From the NCBI GenBank assembly GCA_010672965.1, contig JAAHFN010000013.1:61739-125738 (forward strand): a DNA stretch of 64,000 nt, given 5' to 3'. A model generated the notes under the pieces. The model was not told the DNA's origin, did no database searches, and worked only from the letters and a program-made list of their open reading frames with translations. Both the position numbers and the translations under genes were made by a program. The stretch's first letter is position 1. Every line of letters begins with the position of its first letter. This stretch comes from Oscillatoria sp. SIO1A7. Its GTDB lineage: Bacteria; Cyanobacteriota; Cyanobacteriia; Cyanobacteriales; Laspinemataceae. This document shows positions 55,237 through 64,000 of this stretch, in pieces.

Positions 55237-58200
55237 TTAGAAGGGAGTAAAGAGCCGGTGAACGACAAAGTTCCGTTCGTCAGAAAGAGCGGTATTGCCG
55301 TTAGTATCGGTTGCTCGCCCTTGTACTTTGAGAATTACCGTTCCCGTGAGAACGTCGGGAGCGATAACGTTGTACTCTAACGAATCCGAGTCGCTGGTTG
55401 CTACCACTTGCCCATCGACTAATAGTTCCAGATTGCCGATGCCAACATTATCAGAAGCATCAAGGCGAATTGGTACTGATGCTAGTGGAGCGACTTGCAG
55501 GCCAGCATTGAATGGGTCGCTATCAACCGCGCGATCGCTAATGGATATTGTGGGTGGTTCTAGGTCGGTTGTCAGCTTCGCGATCCAGATATCACTCTTG
55601 CCAGCATTCGTGCCTTCTAGAGACCCGTAGGTGAATCCGGTCAAATAGAGATTTTGACCCGTGCTGTCCGTCGTAATGCTAGAGGCGCTATCCGTGCCGC
55701 CAGTGCCGAATTGCTCCGTCCATTTCAGGTTGCCATCGGAGTCGTATTTGCGAACGAAGATATCGCTACTTCCGGCGTTAGTGCCTTCCAAAGCGCCCCG
55801 AGTCCCACCCGTGAGATAAACATTATCGCTGCTGTCAATAGCAATGCTCTGACTCACATCCGACTGGGTTGTACCGAATTGCTCCGTCCAGATTACGGTG
55901 CCGTCGCTATCCAGCTTGCTAATGAAGGCATCATAGGTTCCAGCATTGCTTCCCGCTAGGGTGCCTCCTGTGTGGCCGGTAATGTAAATCTTGCCGGTGC
56001 TATCTGTCGTTATATCCCAAGAGCGATCTTCTTCGGTGGTTCCTAGCTGTTTCGTCCAGGCCAAGTTACCGCTGCTCTCGTATTTGGCAACAAAGATGTC
56101 GTGACTTCCGGCATTGGTTCCACCTAGGTCGCCTTCGGTGGATCCTGTGATGTAAATGTTGCCGTTGCTGTCGGTTGTAACGTCATAGGGCTGGTCATTA
56201 TTGGAACTGCCGACTTGTTGACTCCATTGTTGGTTACCGCTGCTGTCGTATTTGGCAAGAAAGATATCGTCGTTTCCGGCATTGTTTCCGCCTAGTTCGC
56301 CATTGGTCTGTCCCGTTACATAGAAGTTGCCGTTGTTGTCTGTAGTAATGCCATAGCCGCGATCGGAGGCATTGGTTCCAAATTGTTCGAGCCAGATTAA
56401 GTTGCCATCGGAGTCGTATTTGCTTATAAAGGCATCGTAAAGCCCAGCATTAGTCCCACCTAGACTGCCCTTAGTATATCCGGTAACATAGAGGCTACCG
56501 CTGCTGTCCGTGGTAATTGACTCAAAAGAATCAATTCCAGAAGTGCCTAGTTGTTTGCTCCATTCCAGGTTGCCAGCATTGTCATATTTGCTGACAATGC
56601 CGTCCCACAATCCAGCGTTCGCTCCGGCTAAGTCGCCTGTGGTGTACCCAGTGATATAGACATTGCCGCTACCGTCAATAGTAAGGTGCTGAGATGAATC
56701 GTTTTCAGACGTTCCGAATTGCCGGATCCAATCGGTTTCGTGAATCTTTTCTATTTCCAACGCCCCAGAAAATTCCGAAGTATTGTTATTCGGATCTGTC
56801 GCCGTCGCCGTGATGTAAGAACCAACTGCAGCCGAAATCCCTAAGTTAGCCGTAAAGCTCGCATTGCCATTAGCGTCCGTAGTTACGTTTTGGAAGCCGA
56901 GGAAAGTTTTGCCCTGGCGCGAGTTGTCGGGATTGGAGAAGAACTCCAGGCGGAAAGTCGCCTCAGCGCTGCTGTTGAAAGTTCCCTGAATACTGGTGCC
57001 GGTGCTGGAGCTGGTAGCCGAGCTTAAGACTGGGAAGTTTTGCAGGTTGTTTGCTCCAGTGTCGGCGTCTCCCGGGTCGTTGGGGGTTGCCAAAAGATTA
57101 TTTAGGTCGATTCCCAAATCCTTATTGGCGAAAATCGAGTTACCCAGGATTGCGTTACCGGAACCGGCATCGTTGCGGAAAATTACTCCTGAACTGGGCA
57201 AGAAGCCGTTGTTATGGAAAGCTATTGTATTTCCCGCGCCGCTGGCGGTTCCGCCAATAGTATTGTTGCTAGAGCCGCCGAGAATGAAAATGCCATCCAA
57301 AGAATTGCCCAGATTCTGAGTACCAGTGGCATCGGTGCCAATCTTGTTGCCTAGGATTTGATTGTTATGAGCATTGCTAGCGATAATGGCATAGGAGCCG
57401 TTGCCCGAGATGAGGTTGCCGGATTCGGGAGTAGTTCCGCCTATGGTGTTATTAGAACTCTCTAACCAGAAGCCAAAAGCATTAGCCAAGCTTTGCGAGC
57501 CAGTGGCATCGGTGCCGATCTTGTTGCCCAGTATTTGATTGTTTTGGGATTCGCTGCCGATAATCCTCACCCCATAAAAGGTGTTCCCCGAAATCAGGTT
57601 GCCCGCGCCCGCTGCAGCTCCGCCAATAATATTGTTGGCAGATCCCGAGACAAACAGACCCGTGTTGGAGTTACCCAAATCTTGAGTTCCGGTAACATCA
57701 GTACCGATATAGTTTCCTTCCAAAAGATTGCCGCCGCTGCCCGAAAGCAAAATTCCGTGTTGGCCAAAGCTATTAATTGCCAAACCCCGCACCGTGCTAT
57801 TGCCTGCCGAAATAGTCAAGCCATTGGCAGTGGCTCCGGCATTGGTTCCGCTCAGTTCTATAAGCGGCGAACTAGCAAAACCAGTTTGGCTGCTGCCGTC
57901 AATTACTATTGAATCGGTAATAGTCGGTAGTTCCGATTGAGGCCGAATCGTAAAAGCTTCGGTGCTGGAATTGTAGCCCGAGTCAGTGGTGGGAATATTA
58001 AACGAAATTGTGTCCTTACCGGGGCTGCTATTGGCCCATTCTAGCGCCGCCCGCAGGCTCCCCGGGCCGCTGTCGTTAGTATTGGCAACAGTCAGGGGAT
58101 TTTCGGCAACATCTATATTTACCGGAACTGCAGGGGAACTTGCGCTGCCGTCCGTGGCGCTAATGCTAAAGGCCGAAACTGCATCCCCGGCGCTATCCGG

Positions 58201-61200
58201 CTGCCAAACTAAGGATTCGCCCGCCGCCAGGGTTGTGGTTCCGGGAATAACTGCAGCGCCATCCTTAGTTAGAGTCCCCGAAGCCAGATCGCTAATTTGG
58301 AAAGAAATAGCATCGCCCTCTGGGTCGGAGGCATCCGAGAGCGCCAGCAAGTTTTCGTAAGTAATCGTATAGGGTTTGTTTTCTACCGCTCCCGCCAAGA
58401 AAGTTTCAAACTTGACGCTATTCCAATTTGACTCGGCAACTCCGTTGCTCGTACCGCTGCCCCAGAAAACTGAGGGGCTGCTCGAAAAAGAGGCACCGTC
58501 ATAATCACTAAATTGTTCGATGCCGTCAACCAACAAGCTGACAGAATCCGAAACTGGATCGAAGACTAGCTCGTATTGGTGATAGTCGTTCAAGCCGCCA
58601 TTCAAATCTACGAGAGTCGAGCTGCTATTAGCGCCAAGCCCATCAATTAGAGCTGCCTGGAGATTGCCATCGCTGTCGGAGCCTAAATGTAGCTGATAGC
58701 TGGTCGTGCCATCGCGATATATCAGGGCAGTTGCTGCCTGTCCGAGATTAGTTGTCGGTTCGACGAGCCGGACATTAGCGCTCAGCTTCCAACCGAGATT
58801 GTTCGCTTCTTGGACTTGGCTGGCAGTAGGAGTTCCCCAATAAGAGATTGACCGCGAACCGCCAGAGCCCGTAACATTGTCATCGGTAAACCAAGCATCA
58901 ATTCCCAAGCCCAGGTCGTTTGTCACCGGACCAGCAAAGTTGCCAGCATAAGTTGTTTCCTGCCAGCCTGCGGAACTTGGGTTAGTGCTGCCTTCGTGCT
59001 GGAAAAGAACATTGTTAGCAGCTTCAGTCAAGTTGGGAGCATCGTTAACTGCTATTCCCTGTAGGTTAATCGTTCCGGTTAGAGGCGACCCGCCGCCACT
59101 AGCTGCATCGCTCACTTCCAGAGCAATAGTTAAATCGCTGTTGTAATTGGCTGCCGGCACAAACTGCAGCTTGGCGAGCAAATCGTTAACTTCCGTCACC
59201 GTTCCGCTTGCTTCCCAAACTCCCGTCGCCGATGACTGGACTGTTCCGGCTTGCAAACTCCCCGCCGCCGGATCCGAGAGCTTCAAGCTAACTTTCGTTT
59301 CCCCATCCGGATCGCTGACAACTATATCTACTAAGTCTTGAGTCTGGTCTTCGGTGTAGGGCTGAATAAAGGTATCGTTCGCTGGAGTCGCCGAGGCAAC
59401 CAAATCCGGTTTCAACTCTCCGATGATGAAATCGTCTAAGCCAAAGGGATCTTTTGTAGGATTAACAATAGTCACTCCCGTAAAGGGCTCGTTTGCATCG
59501 GTTACTCCGAAATAAGATATCGAGCCGGTACGAGAACCATTAAGAGCATGAGGACCGAAGATATCCTCGGTGCTGCCATCCTCTCGGTGCAGTTTGACTA
59601 TGATTTTGCCCTCAGCATCTCCTACATCTACAGCCGAGAAGCCAAAGGCAGATTGGGGACTGTCGAACTCTATTTTGAATTCGCTTTGGTGATGGTATCT
59701 TAAGAACTTATCTCCGGAAATCGGATGATAGCCGTCTATAGTTCCGCTAGGCAATTCGAGAACCTCAAAAGTGCCCGGGACATTAGCAGTCGTGCTGCCA
59801 AAAGTCAGAGTGCTTGGTGTCTCGTTGTTCGCGAAGCTTTCAAAATCTTCCACTTCAAAGCTGCTCAGTTTAGACAAGAAAGCATTGCGGGCATTATCGG
59901 TTTCGGGAGTATTGAGCAGACGCACGGAGTTGCCGCCGGTATGGATATCTTCCCCGAAGCTGGTCCAAGTCCAGTTATAGCTCGGTTCGTCATCGGTAGT
60001 AGTCACCGTCCCGCTAGCATCGGAACCCAGGACATAGCCGCTGCCGGTCCCGAGAGTAACAGTTACGTTTTCGCTCCCTTCCGCTCCAGTATCGTTAATG
60101 GGCTTAATGGCAATAACTGCCTGGGTTTCCCCAGCGGGAATCACAATGCTACTGCCCGGGTTTTCGTAATCGGTGCCAACTGTCGCGCTGCCGCCCAGAG
60201 TATAGTTGACCGTTATTTCCTGGGAAGTATCTCCGCTACGAGTCACTACCATATAGCCGCCGTCCCCGGTTTCCGACGCTTCTGGGTCCGTGACTTCGAT
60301 ATTCACCGTCGGAGTTGCCAGCCCATATTGGAGATGGTCGATTTCCCAGCCGCCAGAAACGTCGCGATACAGTTTAATCGCCGATATTCCCTTGTCGTAA
60401 GTTGCCCCAAAGAAGCGATCTTCTGTGGTCTCTCCTACAGAAGAATTACTGATGACTTCGGTCGAGCTACTGATTCCCAGGGAATTGCCTTCTGCATCAA
60501 AGGCTTCTAGAGCTACGGTTCCGCTCGGGCCATCCGTCCAGACAACTCCTGCATTAGTTGGCAATTTGCCGAGAGCGTTTTCATCGAAAGTAAAGGTTAC
60601 GGATTCTTCGCTGCTATCCGGCCACCAGCTCCGACCGTTAGTGCCGCTCCCGTCAATTGCTCCATCATCGGCATCTACAGAATCCATGTGGTTGGGAGAA
60701 TTCCAGGCGATTCCGCTGGAAACGCTAACTCCCAGAGTATTCAGCGCGCCATCTTCAAAATCTTCTAGATAGAAATAGTCGAAGTCTTGGCCATTAAAAG
60801 GACTATCGCTAGAACTCAGATAAGGCGTACCGGGATTTAGGAATGTTGCCGCCGCCGCCGGCTCTGCAGGAATTTCGACGATGCCGCGAGGAGGCCGCCA
60901 GTTGGGGTCGTTTATGCCCGCTAAATGACTATCGTTCCATTTGCTGCCCTTGCCGCCGCCGCTAATCCAGGTAAAGTCCTCGCCCTCTGGGCCGCCACCA
61001 AGGTTATTGTTCGGGAATCCCGGAAACCAGTTGGTGTAGGTTACTTCTTCCCCGGCGACCCATCGGTAGTCTCCTTCGCCTTGACCATATATAGGACTGT
61101 CGGTCAGACCAATATGTAGAGTATCCAGGGAAGCGACGCCGGTGTAGAAGTTGCCGAAGAACTCGTTTTCGTTAGCGCCGACTATTTCGCGAATTTCTAC

Positions 61201-63999
61201 TCGGTCGAAGGTTTCGCCGGAGCTAAAGCCGACAAAAGAAGCGATATCGTTCGGCGGCTCGAACTCAAAAGAATCCACAGTAGTGCCGCCGCTCAGAAGA
61301 GTCACTTCAAACTTGGAATCGACAAAAGTCGCGTTAACCCCCGGATCGAATTCTGGCTCCGTAAAGTCGAAGCCAAAGAAGTTGACCGGGTTGGGCAGAT
61401 CTATATTAAGCTGTTCGGTTCCGTTAGATGTTAAATCCAGGCCAGGAAGACGCGGCGTCCGATCCTTGATGGACAAGGAGTCAGAGCCAACTGCGCTAAA
61501 TGTCAGGCCATCGAGAGTCAGTGAAGAAAAGTCTTCGCGATTTTGGAATGGAGAAATTGCCGTTGCGCCGGTCTGGCCGAGGAAATTCGCTTTATCGTCA
61601 TATACCTTTAAGCCGTCGGGAGCATTGTCGAAAGTAGTTTCGAGCCATTTTTGCTCGCCGATATCATTAATTGTGACCAGATTGCCGCCGGCTGCCTTTG
61701 CCTGCTCTTGGGCTCCGAGCCAAGTATCGGGAGTAGTGAGGAAATATTGATTGCCGGTTTCGGGATGAGTATAGATAGTCGGCGCGGGGCTAGCGACACC
61801 ATCGCTCAAAACCACATGACCGCTACCACCAGTTCCGATCTGATAATTGCCAGACTCTAAAGTAACGACTAAAGTCTCGTCGCCTTCTGCCAAGCTATCG
61901 GACAAAGCAATAATCGGAATAGTCAGCAAAGACTCGCCGGCGGGAATTGTCGCGGTTCCAGTTAACTCCGCATAATCCGCGCCATTAGTCGCATCTCCGG
62001 CCAGGGAATAATTAACCGTTAAATCCGCATCCATCGCACCGACGCGCTGAATCAGCAACTGTCCGGCATTGCCATCTTCTCCCGCCGAGGGGTCGGTGAC
62101 TTCGATATTAACTATTGGTTGCTCTAGGCTCGCCGGGTCGATTTCGATAATTCCGGCAAACTTAGAGACGAGACCAGAATCGCGAGCGTCCAAGTCGTTC
62201 CATAGGTCATCATTCCCAGTCGCGGCAAAATCCTCCGCGTTATTGAGGTTGTTCGGCTCACCCGGTCTCCAATTAGTATAAGTCGATTCCTCGCCGCTAA
62301 CCCATTCAAAACTTCCTTCGGTCTTGTCGTAAATCTCGCTATCGGTAAAACCAATCCAGAGGTTTTGCCTGCCGAAAGTTTCCTGAAGCCAATCTTGCTC
62401 CGCTTGGTTACTGACAGTCACCAAGTTCCCGCCAAGGACTTCCGCCTGAGCCTGAGCCCCATGCCAAGTATCCGGCTGGCTCAATATATATAGATGTCCG
62501 TTGTCGGGATTTTCGTAAACGAACGGCCCATAACTAGAAAGAATGGTATCGTTGGCCAGGTTCACCGAGGCGGAATCCAGGCTTTCATCTACCGCATAGC
62601 CCCGGCCGTCCAGGAGATTGACAATAACCGTTTCCTCTGCTTCCGACTCATAATCGCGATTAGCAACAATGGGAATAGTGGCGCGGAGTTCTCCGGCGGG
62701 AATCGTCACTGTTCCTTGTAAGGGCGAAGCATTTCCTCCAGAGTTGGGGGTTGTCGCAGAGCCCCCTGCTGAATGCTTCGCCCCTACAACATAGTCAACG
62801 CCATTAGTTGCAGACCCGGCCAGGGCATAGCTGACTTCCAGGGCTTGGTCTATATTCTCCTCCGTGCGAGTCACCACCAATTGACCGGCTCCGCCCCCTT
62901 CCGTGGCGCTATTGTCAACCGCTTCTATGGATACCCCCGTGGGATTTTTGGTGCCAAAGAAGTTGATACTCCAGCCCTCCCAGTGCCCGATCTCTTCGCC
63001 GCGCTCGTCGGATACGCGCAGAGTCCATTCCCCTTGAGAAGACTCGCCCCAATGCCGCGCCGAAGTAAAGTTCCAATTGTAGATGTCGGAATCGTTGCCC
63101 GGGTCGGCGTGGCGCTCTGCCAATACCGATTCGGTGTCGTCGGGAGAAACGAGAACTATTTTTAAATCCCCTCGGTACTCGTGGGTGGCATTGAAGTTTA
63201 CCTCGACCCATTCGATATTAATATCGTCGGTAATATTAATCTTGGATTCCAGATAGTCTGGGTTCGGCTCTGCCAAAGCCTGCTCTAGTTTAGAAAACTG
63301 CTCTGGGCTCAATAAGTCTTTGGGATGCTTGCTGGTATCCGATGGTTCTTGGTTGAGGAACTGGCGAATAGCGGGCAGTTCGTCTTCTGTAAAAAACTTC
63401 TTGAGAGCGGCTTCGGAATTGTAGTCGGGAATTAACTGACCAATTTTGTCATCGTTGGGATCGTCGGGAAGCGCCTGCCAGTGGGGACCAACTGGTACTT
63501 CTTCGCCGACGGATTGCCAATTTCGGGCTTTTCGGACTGCAGCGCCGGCATCGACTGCTCCAAAACCATAGTTGTGGTTAACCCAGTAGCCAGCTCCATT
63601 TTTCGTCCATCCTGCATCCTCGCGATCGTCATTTTTCCTGGAAGTTTCGACAAGTATATGCTGAACGTCGCGCCAAGTCAGATTGGGATTGGCCTCCAGC
63701 ATCAGGGCTACTACCCCAGAAACCATCGGCGCTGCAGCAGAAGTTCCGCCAAAACTGTCGGTATAGTTGCCCTCGTCATAGCCTTGTCCTCCCTGCAAGT
63801 CCGTGGTTACAATCCCAATGCCAGAGGTAGAGGGAGGGGGGGATGGGGGAGAGGGGGAGGGAGGGGGAGAGAGGGGGGAGGATGGGGAGGGAGAGGGAGG
63901 GGGAGAGAGGGGGGAGGATTCGGGAGAGGGAGAGAGGGGGGAGGATTCGGGAGAGGGAGGGGGAGAGAGGAGGGAGGATTCGGGAGGGGGAGAGAGGAG
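55237..63999 (-). CDS. Large secreted subtilase with P-domain, Calx-beta, C-type lectin, beta-helix and SBBP propeller (5' end outside window)
   Basis: Open from the right edge, 2921 codons to the stop, N terminus missing. Order: a Ser/Pro-rich low-complexity stretch, then the end of an S8 protease domain with catalytic serine in GTSAAAPMVSG (63739-63741); the Asp and His lie beyond the window. A P/Homo-B domain follows (WVEVNFNATHEYRGDLKIVL to HWEGWSINFFG), then Calx-beta, a C-type lectin domain (WHGAQAQAEVLGGNLVTV, WIGFTDSEIY, NWRPGEPNN), Calx-beta, a second lectin domain split by an insertion, and Calx-beta. Next come cadherin-like and LamG-like parts, a CSLREA-type start (GPGSLRAALEWAN) with right-handed beta-helix repeats (NxIGGTASGAGN), seven SBBP repeats and a final Ig-like domain. 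The tail lacks a PEP-CTERM or sorting motif. Probably extracellular; adhesion plus proteolysis is inference. Confidence 0.9.
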   Translation of the reverse strand, partial: LLSPPPESSLLSPPPSPESSPLSPSPESSPLSPPPSPSPSSPLSPPPSPSPPSPPPSTSGIGIVTTDLQGGQGYDEGNYTDSFGGTSAAAPMVSGVVALMLEANPNLTWRDVQHILVETSRKNDDREDAGWTKNGAGYWVNHNYGFGAVDAGAAVRKARNWQSVGEEVPVGPHWQALPDDPNDDKIGQLIPDYNSEAALKKFFTEDELPAIRQFLNQEPSDTSKHPKDLLSPEQFSKLEQALAEPNPDYLESKINITDDINIEWVEVNFNATHEYRGDLKIVLVSPDDTESVLAERHADPGNDSDIYNWNFTSARHWGESSQGEWTLRVSDERGEEIGHWEGWSINFFGTKNPTGVSIEAVDNSATEGGGAGQLVVTRTEENIDQALEVSYALAGSATNGVDYVVGAKHSAGGSATTPNSGGNASPLQGTVTIPAGELRATIPIVANRDYESEAEETVIVNLLDGRGYAVDESLDSASVNLANDTILSSYGPFVYENPDNGHLYILSQPDTWHGAQAQAEVLGGNLVTVSNQAEQDWLQETFGRQNLWIGFTDSEIYDKTEGSFEWVSGEESTYTNWRPGEPNNLNNAEDFAATGNDDLWNDLDARDSGLVSKFAGIIEIDPASLEQPIVNIEVTDPSAGEDGNAGQLLIQRVGAMDADLTVNYSLAGDATNGADYAELTGTATIPAGESLLTIPIIALSDSLAEGDETLVVTLESGNYQIGTGGSGHVVLSDGVASPAPTIYTHPETGNQYFLTTPDTWLGAQEQAKAAGGNLVTINDIGEQKWLETTFDNAPDGLKVYDDKANFLGQTGATAISPFQNREDFSSLTLDGLTFSAVGSDSLSIKDRTPRLPGLDLTSNGTEQLNIDLPNPVNFFGFDFTEPEFDPGVNATFVDSKFEVTLLSGGTTVDSFEFEPPNDIASFVGFSSGETFDRVEIREIVGANENEFFGNFYTGVASLDTLHIGLTDSPIYGQGEGDYRWVAGEEVTYTNWFPGFPNNNLGGGPEGEDFTWISGGGKGSKWNDSHLAGINDPNWRPPRGIVEIPAEPAAAATFLNPGTPYLSSSDSPFNGQDFDYFYLEDFEDGALNTLGVSVSSGIAWNSPNHMDSVDADDGAIDGSGTNGRSWWPDSSEESVTFTFDENALGKLPTNAGVVWTDGPSGTVALEAFDAEGNSLGISSSTEVISNSSVGETTEDRFFGATYDKGISAIKLYRDVSGGWEIDHLQYGLATPTVNIEVTDPEASETGDGGYMVVTRSGDTSQEITVNYTLGGSATVGTDYENPGSSIVIPAGETQAVIAIKPINDTGAEGSENVTVTLGTGSGYVLGSDASGTVTTTDDEPSYNWTWTSFGEDIHTGGNSVRLLNTPETDNARNAFLSKLSSFEVEDFESFANNETPSTLTFGSTTANVPGTFEVLELPSGTIDGYHPISGDKFLRYHHQSEFKIEFDSPQSAFGFSAVDVGDAEGKIIVKLHREDGSTEDIFGPHALNGSRTGSISYFGVTDANEPFTGVTIVNPTKDPFGLDDFIIGELKPDLVASATPANDTFIQPYTEDQTQDLVDIVVSDPDGETKVSLKLSDPAAGSLQAGTVQSSATGVWEASGTVTEVNDLLAKLQFVPAANYNSDLTIALEVSDAASGGGSPLTGTINLQGIAVNDAPNLTEAANNVLFQHEGSTNPSSAGWQETTYAGNFAGPVTNDLGLGIDAWFTDDNVTGSGGSRSISYWGTPTASQVQEANNLGWKLSANVRLVEPTTNLGQAATALIYRDGTTSYQLHLGSDSDGNLQAALIDGLGANSSSTLVDLNGGLNDYHQYELVFDPVSDSVSLLVDGIEQFSDYDGASFSSSPSVFWGSGTSNGVAESNWNSVKFETFLAGAVENKPYTITYENLLALSDASDPEGDAISFQISDLASGTLTKDGAAVIPGTTTLAAGESLVWQPDSAGDAVSAFSISATDGSASSPAVPVNIDVAENPLTVANTNDSGPGSLRAALEWANSSPGKDTISFNIPTTDSGYNSSTEAFTIRPQSELPTITDSIVIDGSSQTGFASSPLIELSGTNAGATANGLTISAGNSTVRGLAINSFGQHGILLSGSGGNLLEGNYIGTDVTGTQDLGNSNTGLFVSGSANNIIGGAAAGAGNLISGNTFYGVRIIGSESQNNQILGNKIGTDATGSQSLANAFGFWLESSNNTIGGTTPESGNLISGNGSYAIIASNAHNNQILGNKIGTDATGTQNLGNSLDGIFILGGSSNNTIGGTASGAGNTIAFHNNGFLPSSGVIFRNDAGSGNAILGNSIFANKDLGIDLNNLLATPNDPGDADTGANNLQNFPVLSSATSSSTGTSIQGTFNSSAEATFRLEFFSNPDNSRQGKTFLGFQNVTTDANGNASFTANLGISAAVGSYITATATDPNNNTSEFSGALEIEKIHETDWIRQFGTSENDSSQHLTIDGSGNVYITGYTTGDLAGANAGLWDGIVSKYDNAGNLEWSKQLGTSGIDSFESITTDSSGSLYVTGYTKGSLGGTNAGLYDAFISKYDSDGNLIWLEQFGTNASDRGYGITTDNNGNFYVTGQTNGELGGNNAGNDDIFLAKYDSSGNQQWSQQVGSSNNDQPYDVTTDSNGNIYITGSTEGDLGGTNAGSHDIFVAKYESSGNLAWTKQLGTTEEDRSWDITTDSTGKIYITGHTGGTLAGSNAGTYDAFISKLDSDGTVIWTEQFGTTQSDVSQSIAIDSSDNVYLTGGTRGALEGTNAGSSDIFVRKYDSDGNLKWTEQFGTGGTDSASSITTDSTGQNLYLTGFTYGSLEGTNAGKSDIWIAKLTTDLEPPTISISDRAVDSDPFNAGLQVAPLASVPIRLDASDNVGIGNLELLVDGQVVATSDSDSLEYNVIAPDVLTGTVILKVQGRATDTNGNTALSDERNFVVHRLFTPF
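55590..56735 (-). repeat. Seven SBBP repeats, a seven-bladed propeller
   Basis: Seven units of about 50 codons each, of the form WxxQFGTxxxDxxxxITTDSSGNxYxTGxTxGxLxGTNAGxxDxFxxKYDSDGNL. Seven is the number for one closed propeller. They occupy the region just before the terminal Ig-like domain of the subtilase. Confidence 0.8.
62716..62789. repeat. 74-bp palindromic element inside the first Calx-beta domain coding region
   Basis: Left arm TTGTAAGGGCGAAGCATT; the right arm AATGCTTCGCCCCTACAA is its complement with one mismatch. In frame it codes GAKHSAGGSATTPNSGG and a few more residues, between DYVV and GTVTIPAGE. The other Calx-beta domains of this protein have only a few residues there (DYAELTGTATIPAGE). 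Confidence 0.85.
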
Positions 64000-64000
64000 G
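63829..64000. repeat. Polypurine/polypyrimidine tract coding a Ser/Pro-rich insert in the protease domain
   Basis: About 170 bp that is almost only G and A on the + strand, with recurring GGGGGAGAGAGG and GAGGATTCGGGAGA units, and running off the window. On the coding strand it gives ESSPLSPPPSP-type repeats directly before GIGIVTTDL of the S8 domain. Confidence 0.8.

Noticed and set aside
1..64000. tRNA, rRNA, insertion-sequence transposases or integrases
   Set aside because: None seen when reading the spacers and the larger frames; a tRNA or covariance-model scan was not possible.

Overview
The window comes from a cyanobacterium, most likely a filamentous one (Oscillatoriales-like; the order is inference). 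The evidence is a petB-petD pair divergent from ctpA, frequent GCGATCGC palindromes, heptameric CCCCACA-type tandem repeats, and very large mosaic surface proteins. Both window edges cut genes: a giant + strand gene runs in from the left and a subtilase-type gene on the - strand runs off the right.

Left third (3-30926) is a polymorphic-toxin locus. A continuous frame of about 6365 codons encodes Ig-like repeats, about 22 PPC domains, more Ig-like domains, an Rhs/YD shell and a variable C-terminal tip of about 190 residues. It is followed by two small membrane-associated genes, the first of which is the best immunity candidate. Behind it lie an orphan SUKH-HEAT gene and two 5'-truncated Rhs modules without their own surface domains. 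Module 2 ends in a NucA/NucB-like nuclease tip followed by a SUKH-HEAT gene. Module 3 ends in a deaminase-like tip (CxE plus PCxxC) followed by a SUKH gene. This layout matches a main rhs gene followed by displaced rhs-CT/immunity cassettes that can recombine onto it. A segment of close DNA similarity between modules 1 and 2 and a deletion scar in front of module 2 support that reading.

Next (31038-35310) is an accessory patch: three copies of an unrecognised 232-234 aa family, a degraded gene, a 111-aa protein and an Rpn-type PD-(D/E)XK gene with a duplicated scrap beside it. Then comes a 2501-aa - strand protein (35783-43288) that joins a two-partner-secretion haemagglutinin domain and a long repeat region to a C-terminal CHAT protease domain.

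From 44 to 54 kb is ordinary chromosome: a zinc-finger-less DnaJ, a peroxiredoxin-like protein, a 2-Cys peroxiredoxin, a small secreted protein, a zinc-ribbon membrane protein, a GT4 glycosyltransferase, petD, petB and ctpA. The spacers are full of small mobile or repeat elements: two families with terminal inverted repeats (about 140 bp and 95 bp), hairpins and heptamer arrays. A Uma2-family gene (54377-54916) is broken by an in-frame amber codon. The right end (55237-63999) is a 2921-codon part of a secreted S8 protease followed by P-domain, Calx-beta, C-type lectin, parallel beta-helix and seven SBBP propeller repeats.

A recurring theme is nested insertion. Whole domains sit inside other domains (PPC array in an Ig fold, a large unknown domain in an SdrD_B fold, a beta-rich domain in a lectin fold), and dispersed palindromes are inserted in frame in two coding regions.
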